Assembly (NCBI RefSeq): GCF_028453695.1
Contig: NC_135781.1
Location: forward strand, 28,581,640 to 28,645,639
DNA length: 64,000 bases
Origin: Augochlora pura
Taxonomy: Eukaryota; Arthropoda; Insecta; Hymenoptera; Halictidae
Reading direction: 5' to 3'
Of this stretch, positions 48,701-60,999 are shown one piece after another. Position 1 is the stretch's first letter; the number at the start of each line of letters is the position of its first letter. The position numbers were made by a program, and so were the translations under genes. The notes below the pieces were generated by a model, which was not told the origin of the DNA, made no database searches, and was given only the letters and a program-made list of their open reading frames with translations.

Positions 48701-50208
48701 ATCGAGTCCCAAAAATTTCAGACTTAAACTTGAACATCTTAAAAAACATCACTTCCTTTATTAGAACTCGATATCTCAATTCCAAATATATTGAATTAAT
48801 TATTAATTTCATTCTTCTTCCGGAAAGTTAAACGGCAAATCTATCCACAAGAGCATAAAATTTTCCATCCATTAATGGGACTAGCGTTTTACTGAATTAT
48901 TTGCCATGAATACGAAATAGAGAATCCAAACGGATTGTTTGCAATGCATAATGCTGGCAAGTACTTCATTTCTAAGCGTTTCGAAGCGTTCCGGGATCGA
49001 TCGTCGCCAACCACCGCGCAAATAGCATGACCGCGCATTGGCTGGTCGGACCATAATTAAGAGCGTACCGAGAATCCAGTAAACAAAAAAATAAAGATAA
49101 ATAAAGTACCAGATAGCGGACTACGTAGGAACCAGGAAAGACCAATTAAAGTGCAGATAAGCGCAATCAATAAAGAGCAATGAAAACAAGTCTGGTCGTA
49201 CGGAGAAAACAAAACACGGATCGAAAAAAATTGAAATCAATAGCAAAGAACGTTGTCGTTATTATTCAGCGGCGCGCGCGAGCCCGAAGTAAAAGACCAA
49301 CTTTCCTGGGATCGCGATCCGGAGAAATATTCGTGGAACGATCGGTCCTTCGGGGTGGAGCGGGCAGGTTCGCCAGGGACACCGGAAGTCACGATCAGTA
49401 GAATCGAATTCCAAGACGCTCCCGAGCGCGAGGGGCATTGAGCCGCGATCGAAAAGTTTCCTCGTTTCCCCGTGCCATCCGTCTCGCGTCAAGTTCGACT
49501 CCACTGCGAGCCGAGGCGAACCAACAAATGGATCAAGGTTGCCGCGGCGTATCCTTGAGGCTGGTACGCGAGGAGAAACGTAGCGGCGGAAAACGTAACC
49601 GCGGCCGTGCGGTAGAAAGTTTCGCAGTATAAAAATCGCGGCGCGGCACGTTTTTCGATTCAAAGCGCCGCACACGATCGCCGTTTATCAAGGATCTATC
49701 CGATCGACGCGAACACGCTCGTGCCGGCAATAAAGCGCCGCGATTTCCGCAAATTCTGAGGTAGCTCCACGATCGAGTACTCTTTATCGCGCTCGGTATC
49801 GTCTATGTTTCATTTATGACGAGCGAGAGGAAATGTTGGCACCGCCCCCCCAGGGACGACGTCACCGAGTTGTCAACCAATGGGAAACCGCGGCTAGCTT
49901 TCGATAACGCAGCGCTCTGGTTCAGAAAAACTAAAGGTTGTTTCAAATTCGACTTCGAAATTGTATATAATACTTTTTGCTTAAAATGATTTCACGGACA
50001 TGTCTCCAAACGTACAAATTCAGTGACGTCGACGTCTAGCAAGGTGTAAGCATCCCTGTCGCGATTTCCAACTTAGGACTGTGAAAACGTAGCATAGACA
50101 TTGCCCGACCAATTGCGAAAGACTTCGGCAGTTCTACTAATTATTTAATAGAAGACCATTGGTTGAAACTTGCGGATCTCCGAGCCAACAAAAGCGTAAT
50201 GAATTTAC
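45746..50208. other. Region between the two Tret1 leader exons, no supported gene
   Basis: 45.75-47.0 kb is strongly CpG-rich with overlapping spurious frames on both strands. A CGTT tetranucleotide run lies at about 46758-46779. Two 26-bp direct repeats are at 48658-48709. 47.0-47.6 and 48.4-49.2 kb are AT-rich. For an alternative transcript this whole segment is intron. No domain-bearing exon was recognised. Confidence 0.55.
48658..48709. repeat. Two tandem 26-bp units
   Basis: The unit starting CAAAAATTATAAATACTATC occurs twice in a row with one substitution and is followed by a partial third copy. Confidence 0.8.
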
Positions 50209-50649
50209 CTGTGTAGCAACTCGCACGGTCGGCGTCGGCTCCCTCTGAAACTCATCGTGCAGCTTCTCAGGATCCTTCGGCGACTTGACATCCTGAGTGC
50301 TCATGGTTGACCCTTTGACTACCGTATAGGGGGTTTGTTGACCGGCCAAAAGCGGCTGCAGTTGCTTGTAACCGTGGTCGAGGTCCTTGTCGAGGGGATC
50401 GTAGATGCGAGACCCGTGGAGGGCCTTCTGATGGGTATTCCTCAGGTTTTGTTCATAATAGTGGCTGACTGGTGTTGTCGTGGTGTTCCCTGCCGGGGGA
50501 CTCTTCCTTTCCACTATGAGAGCGGTCTGGCTATTGAACGGGCTCGCGGTTGTCGCGAGGGTGGTATTCGACGAACAGTCTAGGCTGATCGTTGACGATA
50601 TCGGCCCCGAAGGCACCTTCGTATAGTTTTTCTGTGGAACGCTTAGCTC
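50209..50649 (-). CDS. Tret1: Alternative leader exon of Tret1 (second N-terminus)
   Basis: An exon of 441 nt between the acceptor CTGCTTCCAG|GAG and the donor ACACAG|GTAAAT, open throughout in one frame and ending in phase 0. It ends VRVATQ, which splices in frame to VLAALTVSLGSMVVG of common exon 44175-44050, just as the short leader's TFTQ does. If the preceding exon is the non-coding one at 51483-51666, translation begins at ATG 50304 (MSTQDVKSPKDPEKLH...) and gives 493 residues. The frame stays open for another 115 codons upstream, with a protein-like composition, so a longer form using an unidentified upstream coding exon is possible. Some Drosophila Tret1 isoforms also carry a long hydrophilic N-terminus. 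One short out-of-frame upstream ATG (4 codons) precedes ATG 50304. Confidence 0.7.
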
Positions 50650-51482
50650 CTGGAAGCAGAAAAATGTTTCGTTAGATGTTGGTACACGAGCCTTCTGAAC
50701 GATCTAGGAACGATCTAATCAGCGCACCGCCGATCTACTTTTATTTTTACTGATGGGAATTATAGTTGACAAGAAAGGCAATCTGATTAATGATTAACGA
50801 TTATAACTCGATAAGTATTATAACTAATCTATAATAATTTATAATACCGAACGAATTACATTCGTTGATCACTGATCAGATCACTGATTGTCCAACTCTG
50901 GCAGGAATCTTGTAGTTGATGAAGGACATTTTTTTTCAGGTTTGGTTTTAATAGAATAATATATGGAGGTAGGAAATTTGCACAAAGATCAGGCATAAGC
51001 AGAGGTTACCCTCGAGACGTTTCACAGAGAGAGAGAAAGCAAGATACATGTCTTCTAGATGCACAAAGTTGTGGCCGTTCTACTATGAAATTGTTTATTT
51101 ACAAATCGAAAGAGATACTTTTCTTGAAAATAATCGTAATCTTACACTGTGCCGCAAGTGTTCACCATATTGTAACTAACGAAACTTGCATCAATTAGTT
51201 TTCACAAACATTTCTAGGAAAAATCACTCGGTTAATAGATTAAGATAAAGTTACATCTGCCACCTTTCTCTCTCTCTCTCTCTTCCTTTCTCTTTCTCCG
51301 GAACGTCATAGAACGTTTCCGGGGCAAAGAGCGCTCCGTTGCCTGGTTTTCCCGAAAGGGGACAATGGCGACACGGAAAATCATATCAAATTCACATCGA
51401 AGCCTCGAATCACTGCGGTCACTTTTTGGACACACCGAACCATAACCGCCCCTACAAAGGGTTAAAGGACGCGAGAACGTAC

Positions 51483-51666
51483 CTCTAATTGCGACTCAAC
51501 CTTTCTGCGTCACCGTACGGTTCCGTTCCTCGTCGCGGTAAAAAGGGTTGCCGACGATCTCTCTCTCGAATGACGATGGGAAACGCGGGTTTGGATCGCG
51601 ACGCGGTTTTATGATCGCGCTTATGGTTAACGAGCCGACGCGGACCTCACTGTCTCGACAGGGGAT
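51483..51666 (-). other. Tret1: Putative non-coding first exon of the alternative Tret1 transcript
   Basis: Minus-strand segment from a TCATC initiator-like site (about 51666) to an excellent donor, GAG|GTACGT. It contains no ATG on the sense strand. In the frame that continues into exon 50649-50209 it has a stop nine codons before the donor, so it can only be 5'UTR. Confidence 0.45.
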
Positions 51667-51684
51667 GAAACTTCAAAGTTCGGG

Positions 51685-51692
51685 TATTTATA
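51685..51692 (-). promoter_or_regulatory. TATA box of the alternative Tret1 transcript
   Basis: TATAAATA on the minus strand lies 26 bp before an initiator-like TCATC. It is followed within about 185 bp by the GAG|GTACGT donor described above. The plus strand reads TATTTATA with a TCAGT about 20 bp later, so a divergent plus-strand start is less likely but not excluded. Confidence 0.45.
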
Positions 51693-52368
51693 CTGGTCCC
51701 GTTTATCAGTGGTCGCCCGGAGATGAGCGTCGTCCAACAAACGAAAGAGAAGGAAAGATGATTATCGTAACGAGCCAATGACGAAAAGCGGCAGATGAGT
51801 GGAACGTGATTCCCGCTCGCTCGATTAGATGACTTTTACCCCTGGTTTCACCGATAACCTCCTGGTGAACTCCGCGGAGCGAGTCATACACATTCGCGAA
51901 CCGGCCTGTGGGCTCGTGGACGAACGGTTGACGGGGTGCTGACACTAATTAATCCTCCGAGTTCCGCCGAAATATGTTCCGGGCCTGATCACGCTCGGAT
52001 GACACGCGTATCGCTCGCTCGCTAAGACGTTATTGACCTTCTAACGGTGACCGTTCGTTAATTGAATACCGTGTGGCGCGTTATTTCGCATAGATTTGCA
52101 AATAATCGGTGCGCGTTTCCGTATTTAATCGCGTGCAACCGATCAACACATCGCCCCTCTCCTGTTTGTTGCGATTTCAAGAATGGAAAAAGTCGCGCGG
52201 AAGACGTCGCTTTTTCGAACTCTGATCGGAGCCGATTTCCTTGCGAGATCATTTGCTAATTAGTAGGCCTTGAGTCGCGGCAAATTACATGTTTGTAAAA
52301 TTCAGACAAAAGCTGTCCTCGTCGATCGAAATATTTCTTACGCATCGAAATAAAAATATTAGATCGAG

Positions 52369-52510
52369 TCATAAATAACTTCCGATGCAGCTAGGTAGAA
52401 TCTATTAATCGTATCTAGGAATCAAAATAAATAAAATAAAAAACACACACAAAAGTAATTAAAAAAGAAATAAAATAAATGTCAGATAAAAAAGCGGAAG
52501 TTATTTATGA
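52369..52510. repeat. 16-bp perfect inverted repeat with AT-rich core
   Basis: TCATAAATAACTTCCG (52369-52384) is the exact reverse complement of CGGAAGTTATTTATGA (52495-52510). The 110-bp interior is A-rich. A partial extra copy (GTTATTTATGA) follows at about 52520-52530. The structure resembles a small non-autonomous element or a hairpin, but no target-site duplication was identified. Confidence 0.65.
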
Positions 52511-55500
52511 TTCGACCTAGTTATTTATGATTTCTGTATGTCAATACGAATTCGCATCTTTGTTGCGTACAACTTGCTAACCAGAGATAATGCATTGAGC
52601 TGCATCGTTGTAACCGCACTCGCGAAATTAATGTCTTCCAGCCAGCTAAAGGAATCTCTCTCAGATTTTGACAAACTTCGAAAAATTGCGCAAGAATTTA
52701 CTGGTTCACACGTCGATCATGATCGGAATTGTTAGCAGAGTAAAATGGTGTAAACGTATTGGCATATGAATAAGCAGAAATCCACCTATGCGAATATCAG
52801 CTGTCATTGTACGAAAGAATAAATAATAGGGGGAATTAATTAACTTTCGTACTATCGGAGTCCCGCTATATGGAGAACGTTACGCGATTGGCGCGATGTT
52901 TTCTTCAATTTCAAACTGCCCCTCGTTGTTACGCTGCGGATCTTTATGCATTCACAAGAAACATAAGCGAGCGTAATTTAAAACAGCGAACAACTTTAAT
53001 AATCGAAAAATACTAATATAATAATTTTATTATGCTTGTTAAAGAAATGTAGAAATTCCTAAATAATCCCTGTTTCTTAGAACAAATGCCCGTAAATTAT
53101 TTTGCATAGAGATTCGTAGTCTGCTCATTATGAATTGCAATTTAATCTAACTTTATTTCTTCCCCTTTCGATCTCGATTTTAGAATCAGAATCTTCTGTC
53201 GGTCACTGAAAGCTTCAGTCGTCTGAAAACTAATAGCTAGATTGCTAACACTTTGATGATCTCGCAAGTTAGTCCATTTGAATGTTTGCTATTGCTATCG
53301 TTTTTACTTTGGACGGGTCGTAGATAACAACGTTCTCCTTGATATATCCGATTGTCCTCGTTCATCGACGCTCCGTAAACCATTATTCATTGTCGTATTG
53401 CCGAGAAAACAAGAAGCGCGCGACGAGATAAGACGAGACTTCTTCTTTCCCGCGAATTTCGTACGCGATGGAGTCCTCGGCCTGTGTGGTATATTCTGGG
53501 TTCCACGGGGAGCGTGGGTTTCATTTTTAAGCCGTATTACAAAAATAAAAGAAAGGGATAAATATTGTGAATGTTGTCCGATTGCAGATCTTTATGCATT
53601 CATAATTCCAAATAGGTTATAAACTAGAAGATACTCAAGTAGATTATTATTATTTCAACTGATCTTTGCATATTTTTACAAAATTGATTATGCAATCATT
53701 ATAGGAGAATTTGGAAAATAATATTAATTAAAAATTCTAAAATATAACTTCTTCAGTTATTTGATGATAATAGTGTTATTCTAAGTTCCATATAATCTGA
53801 TCAATTATTAAAAATACAAGTAAATGGTTTATTAAAATTCTTTTCCCATTTAAGTACATAACATTGTCCCCATTAAAAACATTCAAATTAATTAATCAAG
53901 AAGCCTACAATTTTCGTTTGCTAAATTATTTGAATAATTCCCAAAAGAGGTACACTGCCTTTTAAAAATTTGTAAATGAATAGCGAAACTATTGTTAATA
54001 AAAGGACCCGTTAAGAAACATCTCTTTCAATAAAAAGAACATTCTCAAAATAAAATAAAAAAAAATCGAGTGTGCATAAAGATCCTCGTTCTGACAAATA
54101 TCATCGTAGAATATTTAAAAGTCTGGTACAGAAGCCGCCACAGGTCGACGACAGTGGCGCGATCTATGGTACAGGTTCTGCAGCAGGATGCAGTCGCGGT
54201 CGGACAAGTGGAGCTCGCAGCGAGATGTGCTTGGAACTTGCAGCTGCGATTTTATCGTTCGAGCAGAAACGCAGCATCATTTCCGTTGGATCCGAGGCGC
54301 TCGGCGGTCTTTCGAATGCAGGGCTGGCCCCACACAGCTACGGAACGCCTGTTGCGTCGATAATGATCGCGTCACGAATTCGACGTCAGCTTTCCGGGAA
54401 CCTCAAAGTGCTCGAGCAGAGGCGGTAACGGCATTGAAAAAAAACAGGCTCTCTAGAAATGCAGCTTATGGGATTCGCGGTGGTAGGCGTCGGCTCCAAC
54501 GGAAAGTACCCTAAGAGACGAAGACGATGCCCGAGTTCTCGAGCCGACGATCTCTGGATCCTATAATCTCGCGTTCTCTTTAAAAGACAGGTCAGGACGT
54601 GCGTGATCATTTTCAGAATACGAGACGCCTACGCGTATATATATTTAACGTTCCGTCTGGGCGTAGCTTCAATCGACCGGCAATTCTATTTCCGTCCTTC
54701 GAAAGCCACGTAGCGCAAGGGTGCCGCCCTTCCTTCACGTACGTGACGTACGCGGTGGAGCAGACGAGTTCGCATCGTCTCACGGATATTTGGGTTTCCC
54801 GCAAGCGCGACCGATGCTTGCGTCACACTTATTTGCTAGCGGCACGAGCTCGCGATTCGGCGATTCCGCGTACAAGGAACAAATATCATCGACGCGCAAC
54901 AGCGATTTTCCGTCCTTCCGTCTCTCGTTTCGCAGCCCGACGACGATATCGTCGCCACGAGATTCGCGCGTGAGCATCGTCTAAGCTCCGCCGAATCACA
55001 CCGGCAGCGAAGAGACCAGGTCCGGAGCTCGAGGAATCTAGGGCCGAACTAGGTCTCCGGAAGGGAGATAGATAGGCTTTGGAACGCGTCGCGCGTTGTC
55101 CCCGATCCGGTCTCGTTCCGATGGTGATAAAAGAACGACTCTATCGGATTACAACTTGTCCCGATGGCATTGGCAATGAGACACGCGGGAGGTCGATCGA
55201 ATCTTTGCTGAAATGAATGCGGTAAAACGATAACGTGAACCGTGCGGATGCTAGACGAACAATACACACAGATGGAAGACGGTGGAAAGAAACGATCGGA
55301 AGGCACATCGAGCAGCGATGACTGGCGATCACGATTGGGTTCTTGCTTCGTGGGGGGGCGAGGCGAAAGAAACGTGTGAGAGTGAAAGTGCGTCCAACAA
55401 TGAGAAAGAAGAACAAAGATCAGGGGACGCGATACGTCGCGAGAAGGAAATCCTGTTGAACCGATTTTAAAGGTGCGCGCGACTTTTTTTTTCGGAGCCG

Positions 55501-58183
55501 ATTAAAGCCGAGCGATCCCGCGGATCTAGATAAAAATTGGTCGCGGTCGGATCTCCTCGCCGCGACGCGACGGAACGTTTCTGGACATCGCGTGCCTTGT
55601 CCATATCTTCGAGTGAACGGATGCGGCAGAGAAACTATGGCGTTCGGCTAATTCCGAGCGAAATTTCCCGTAGACTTAGTGCAATAGTGACGTACCAGCG
55701 GCGTAGAAACTCGTGGCTGAGGAATCATTTTAGCGCTGCGTCCGTGACAATTAACGTAGAGATAAGTCGACTGCAGGGCCCACATCTTGCTGGCCGAAAT
55801 ATATAATATGCTATGAAAAGCGATACAGAGAGCGGGGGAGCGGGCTAGATAATAGTTCTCTCCGCTGTTATCAGCGCGCGTGAACCGCGTTGCACCTTAC
55901 CTATTCTTTCCCATTTCTCTCTCGTCTCTCGCATTTTCGCGGCGGTAAGCCGCTATCGAGAGGACCATGCGACGTTCTCGCGGAGACCTAGCTCCTGCGA
56001 GACTCCCTCCTAGCCGAACCGTATGATAACGACATTGTTTTTCCCGGGACAAATGATTCGCGATAAGTGCGGAACTAGGAAAAACTCGCGGATGACACAT
56101 AGTTGTTATCAACGCGGGCGTACAGTTTCGCGTAATTTTGCATCTCGGCGACGGAGTCCGTTCACGCGATCACCGCACGCTTTTGATCCCTCTTGATGCG
56201 GCAAGCCACGTGGTAAAAGACGAGCTATCCTGCGGGTGCAAAGTACGCGATCCACGGAACCGCGAACAAATACGTGTATCATTTTCATCGGAACGCGTGG
56301 CTCTTTCTCTCTCTCTCTCTATCTCTATCTCCCTCTTTCTCTTCTCCGTATAAGGAAACATTCGAAATTGCAATGCGACGTTATTACGCGGCGTACGTCG
56401 GATGTTGCGGGAGACAAGTATCGCGGTTGTCGACGACTTCACGTTGGCTAGTGAATGGTGTGGAAGCAGGTCCGAAAATACTTAGAAACTAATCATTGTA
56501 ACGCATAAATATCATTTATTCAACGTATATTCTCTTGGTTTCTTGCATTACAAAGCTTATGGCCACCTTTCGACTCGGTACACGATGGCCGACAATTCTG
56601 GTGAACGACAAGTCCTAAAAGACAATCCAAACTTCGAAATTACATGTAAAAGAGTTTCACGTCTTTCCTCTTTGAACCTCGCGTTACGGAGACTCGCGTC
56701 CTGGCGGCCAGAGGAGGTGAGGGACCGGTTGCGACCGGAAACGGTGATCCAGCAAGATCGAGAACGATTGTTCGCTGGATCACGTGTCCTCCGCAAACTC
56801 AGCGTCGCGCTCAACCAATTCCCATTAGCGACCGACTCTGGACGATGGGACAACAAGCTGTTTAGCGGTCGGCGAGGTTGAAGAATGGTAACAAAGGGAA
56901 GAAACGAGTTAAACAAAAAAAAAACAAAAGAAAACCGTAAGAATTGGTGTTCGGTACAACGGTCGGATCGAAGTTTCGCGGACTGGCGCTCGCGTCCGCG
57001 TTTCCGTTCGGGTCAGCTCGGGTAAAGGCGCGAATGCACTAGCGGCTAACAGGCGACATTTTTTGCGAGCGCGACTACCGCGACACGCGCAAACGGCTGC
57101 GAGATAACGGCGAATAGTCGAACTCGCTGTTTAAATAATATTCATAAACAAACGTAAGTGCACGATTCTGCGAGCAGCTCTTGCAAAAAATGTCGCAAGT
57201 TGGTTTGTCAGCGTATTGGCACCTTAACTGTGTGTATCATGCGATCGATATTGCTCAGGCTGGGTTCGGCGTGTGTGCGTGCCCGTGTGTGTGTGCGTAT
57301 GCGCGCGGTGGTGCATCGGCGGCGACGGTGGCACGAGAGAGGTGTGCAACCACCGCGAGGAATCCGTGAGAGACCGTACCGGAAGAGAGGAAAACAGGCG
57401 GCACGAAAAACAGGAACCGGGACGACGCACGGACAGATCAAAGTGATCGAAATCTGTGATATCCCGCAGCTGTTCCTCGTCGACGGGGACGCGCGCGGTA
57501 CGACGTGCCTGGCCGGCGGCGTGGGTGTCTCACGGGATCGTGCAATTTCGGGTGTTTCGTGAACGTGTGCGCGCGTGGACGGGACGCAACGCGATCAGGC
57601 ACAGCCGCGTAAATTACGTGGAAGCGGGACGACGGCGACGGCGGCAAAAGCTGTGCAAACACCGCGGTTTACGGCGACGCCATTGGCACCGACGTCTGCG
57701 AGGAAGAACAAACGACCCATGGCCGAAAAGCTAGTTGGGGAACACAGCCGGGGGATGTGCAAAGAGAAAAGGAAAAACAGAGAAGCGTTGTTGTTTCGCA
57801 CCGGCATCGGCGTCGTTCTCGATATCGGAATCGATGCCGACCACGCGACGACCGATGGAACTTTCCAGAAGCTCGGGAGGGGAAGAAGGAACGAGCCGGC
57901 GAGAGCGCGGAACCGTGGAAAGAGACGCCGGTGAAAGCGAGACAGAGTCAGCCGGTGAACAAAAGGGAAAGAGAGAGTCAGAGATACACAGATAGCGAGG
58001 AAAAGAGAGAGATAGATAGGAGGAAAGAGAGAGAGAGAGAAGAAGAGAGACAGAGAACTAGGTGGCACGGGAAGCGAAAACGCGGTGGCAGAGAACGGTT
58101 TGGTCGGTGGGTCGGTTGCAAGCGGTCGAATACGTGGTTATATGTTACGTGAAAGATAGTAGCACAGTGTGTAATCGTCTTAC

Positions 58184-58220
58184 CTTCGCTCTCGAAGGGG
58201 GCACTAGGCACAGGGGCCAT
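58184..58220 (-). CDS. Candidate short coding exon, possibly an upstream Tret1 leader
   Basis: Minus-strand ATG 58220 in good context (GAAATGG) encodes MAPVPSAPFESE and ends in phase 1 at a good donor, GAAG|GTAAGA. The frame is open upstream for about 40 codons to a TGA. Spliced directly to 50649 it would be out of frame and stop within about 50 codons, and it cannot join the common exon 44175 in frame. A phase-1-to-0 exon between would be needed, and none was found. Confidence 0.2.
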
Positions 58221-59167
58221 TTCTTCATCATCTGTCTTCTCTGAGACCCGGACATCCTGTCGGTTGATCTGGTCCTCTTTTTCTTGAATGAAACTGGGTC
58301 TTCCAGGCCCGAGCTCCTCTCGGCTCGTTATCCTTCTTCGCTCTGTCTTCTGACTTCACGGAAAAGCTTCTCGCGGTGTTCTCTGGATTCGTTGTGCGAG
58401 GTTGCGCAGAGAGACGTTCTCGTCTAAGGTATTAGTGATGCGGCCGCGCCGCGTGCACGATCCAGCGTGCTTCCTATGCAGTGGTTCCTGAGAGCGGTAC
58501 CACCGTTCACCACCGCTACCCTTTATCGTGTCGCGCCCTAATGCGCCGTGCCGGCCAGCCTTCCCTTGCTTCCTCCTCTCTCCTCTCTCTCTCCTCTCGT
58601 TCTGTCCTAGCCTCGGTTCGGTCCGTCACGTCTCATCTCACTCGCAGCTCGTTGGTGGCCTGCTGGCCTCTTCTTCGGCTTCTCGTCCCTCGGCGAGAAC
58701 TGCCGTTTTCGTGTTCCGATCGCACCTGCAACGGATATCTGAACAGCGTGTCTCAGCAGCGTATGTCTCTGCCGCCGTCCACCGCGTGGATTGTCGTTTC
58801 GAACCGTCCCCGACCGACTCGACTCGTTTCGTTTCCACGACGACTAGGTTGCGTTTTAGTAGCTATATTTAAATGTGTCTCTCCTCTTCTTCGCCTGCTT
58901 CTTCTCCTTGTTGTTCTTTTTCTTCGTTTTTGTTGTTACTCGCTGCAGAATCTCAGCTACTAACTTCCGATCCGTCTATGTAATGTTCAACAGATTACAG
59001 ACGGTGGACGTGTGTGTGCCTGTGTTATCGTTTTGTTTGTGTGTACATGCACACTCTGACGTCGGTTCCGTGTCCTCTGACTTCGCACAGGTTGTCCGAA
59101 ATATGAATGAAATGCGCTTTTACGTATGTTTTGGAACTTTGCTAATCAGATCGGGGGGTTTGTCGCA

Positions 59168-59175
59168 TTTATATA
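59168..59175 (-). promoter_or_regulatory. TATA-like element
   Basis: TATATAAA on the minus strand (TTTATATA on plus) in a GC-rich setting about 950 bp upstream of the candidate exon at 58184-58220. No associated exon or initiator is convincing. Confidence 0.2.
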
Positions 59176-60905
59176 GAGGCTTGTGCGGCTGTAAGCGCCG
59201 CCTCCGCCGCTGGGGCGCGCGCTGTCTGGTGGGGGCACGGTTACCTCCTTTGCCCCTTGACTCCCTCGCCAACGAACCCTACAGCTGCATGCCACCCCTC
59301 TTCTCATCTGCCTCTCTTGGCCCCCCACCCGGTGCTCGGACTCGACACACCGTGCTGCGATGGTCCCGTCGGGTCGCCACGCGTCATTTTGCCGCTTCTC
59401 ACGCAAATCTATCAAGAGGACAGGATAGAGAACACGCGCGAATCAATTTACATGAGCTCCTCGTATTCCCGACGACCCGTGTTGCATCCTGCTCCACCTA
59501 CGTGCTCTTGTCAGCGCTGTTACTCGATATGGATCATAAGAGATGACCGGGGAACGTAAAAAATGTGCCGCGCGGAGAATGGAAGCGCCATGACTCTCCG
59601 ATCCTGTCTCGTCTTTCTCTTTCTTCCTTTCTTTCTTTCTTGGCGTTGTTCTTCGTCGCTCCGCGCCGCGGCGAAGGCGATGCGCTCGGCGCCTTTTGAG
59701 ATTCCCGCGGAAGGTTCCAGTCGTTCGACCTCGTTCGATCACGATCCTACGGGCGCGAGAATTGTCCGCTTTAGATCCCCTCGCTTTCTCGTCCGTTCGA
59801 TATCGGACGTTGATCCGATCGAAAGATTCGGTATCGTCTGTTCCGTCGCTCCTTTTATCTTCGCAACTTCTTGAAGTTTGACACCTTCTAGACAAAACGT
59901 TCAAGTATTGCATCACGCCGGAAGATAGAGTGAGGCAAATATAAATCGAAGTTGTCATATCCTGTGTTGGACGTTCTGTTGTATCATAAGTGCACATGGT
60001 GCCCTTCTGTCACGGCGACCCTCCAGAAACATATGTGCCTTCACAACCCCTGGAATAGTAAAAGTAGAATTATCATAATTAATACAGTTTGTAAACTCTG
60101 TTCCATGCAATACTCACACAATCAAATCCAAAAATGATTATAGAAGATGGACAGCAGTATACTTTGTTTCCGAGCATCCTCACTGCTATCGCCTGTAACA
60201 TTAAAGAAAATTGTTACTATTGTTTGCAAAATCGTTGAATACTCTCGGATTGGTAATTAACAACTATGAAACATTTCAGATTTCACAATATTCAGTAATG
60301 TTCTTTTAATCAATTCCCAGAAATTGCGCAAAAATAAGCGGTACCTCGCGGTTCTGTATTTTTAAATTTCTCTCGTAAAATCGACGGATCTCGGGCCGCC
60401 AACTATTTTCAACTTAGAGCGACAGGCAGCACCAATAGATAGACGATCGCGATGAAAAAAGATGGCATAGAATAACCGGTTTCTTTTGCGTCATCCGCGA
60501 TTTCATTTTTGTCGCTCTGCTATTCTTCTGTTGCCGCCTGCATCGTTGCAGATTGATCTTTTTAACGCGCGCGTACCAGCCGAGTGGAAACTTTGGTCGT
60601 TTAACCCTCCGACGTCGGAAGTTTTTCAGGACCTCGGTACAATGCCTAGATGCATTCAGACCTCAACTCATCGCTACTCTCCGGACATTATGTATTTGTA
60701 CTATTGCTACATATTTCTTGATAACGCAATTCCTATGTGTTCTTTTATCGTAAGACAAATTGTCTTAAAAGATCCAGCGACAAGTATTAGATAGTTCCAC
60801 AACTAAAAGATTGTCTTCTAAGCCGAACTCTATCTCAAAATTTTTATCTTAAATCGAAATTGATTCAGAGGCCGTTGATCCAGAGTTTCTAGAGAAATGA
60901 CTATT

Positions 60906-60999
60906 GAATCGATGAAACGATGAGTTAGGGTCTAGGAATTTCTCTTACCGAATCTGGAACTGATTCCATTCGAAGAAATTCATATCGCTTCATCGATTC
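60906..60999. repeat. Imperfect long inverted repeat
   Basis: GAATCGATGAAACGAT (from 60906) pairs with ATCGCTTCATCGATTC (to 60999) with one mismatch. Inside it GAATTTCT (60936-60943) pairs with AGAAATTC (60974-60981), and CGAAT (60950) with ATTCG (60968-60972). The 5' side has a large unpaired bulge. Confidence 0.5.

Noticed and set aside
54070..54514. Three overlapping plus-strand ORFs suggesting a conserved protein
   Set aside because: All three frames are open to a similar extent, which indicates composition rather than coding; no family recognised.
57158..58152. Cluster of long ORFs on both strands
   Set aside because: GC-rich with GA/TC repeats; frames mutually overlapping, Arg-rich, without motifs.
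58481..59546. 160- and 223-codon plus-strand ORFs
   Set aside because: Ser/Leu/Arg-rich products of TC-rich sequence; a hydrophobic stretch at about 58875-58930 comes from CTT/TTC repeats.
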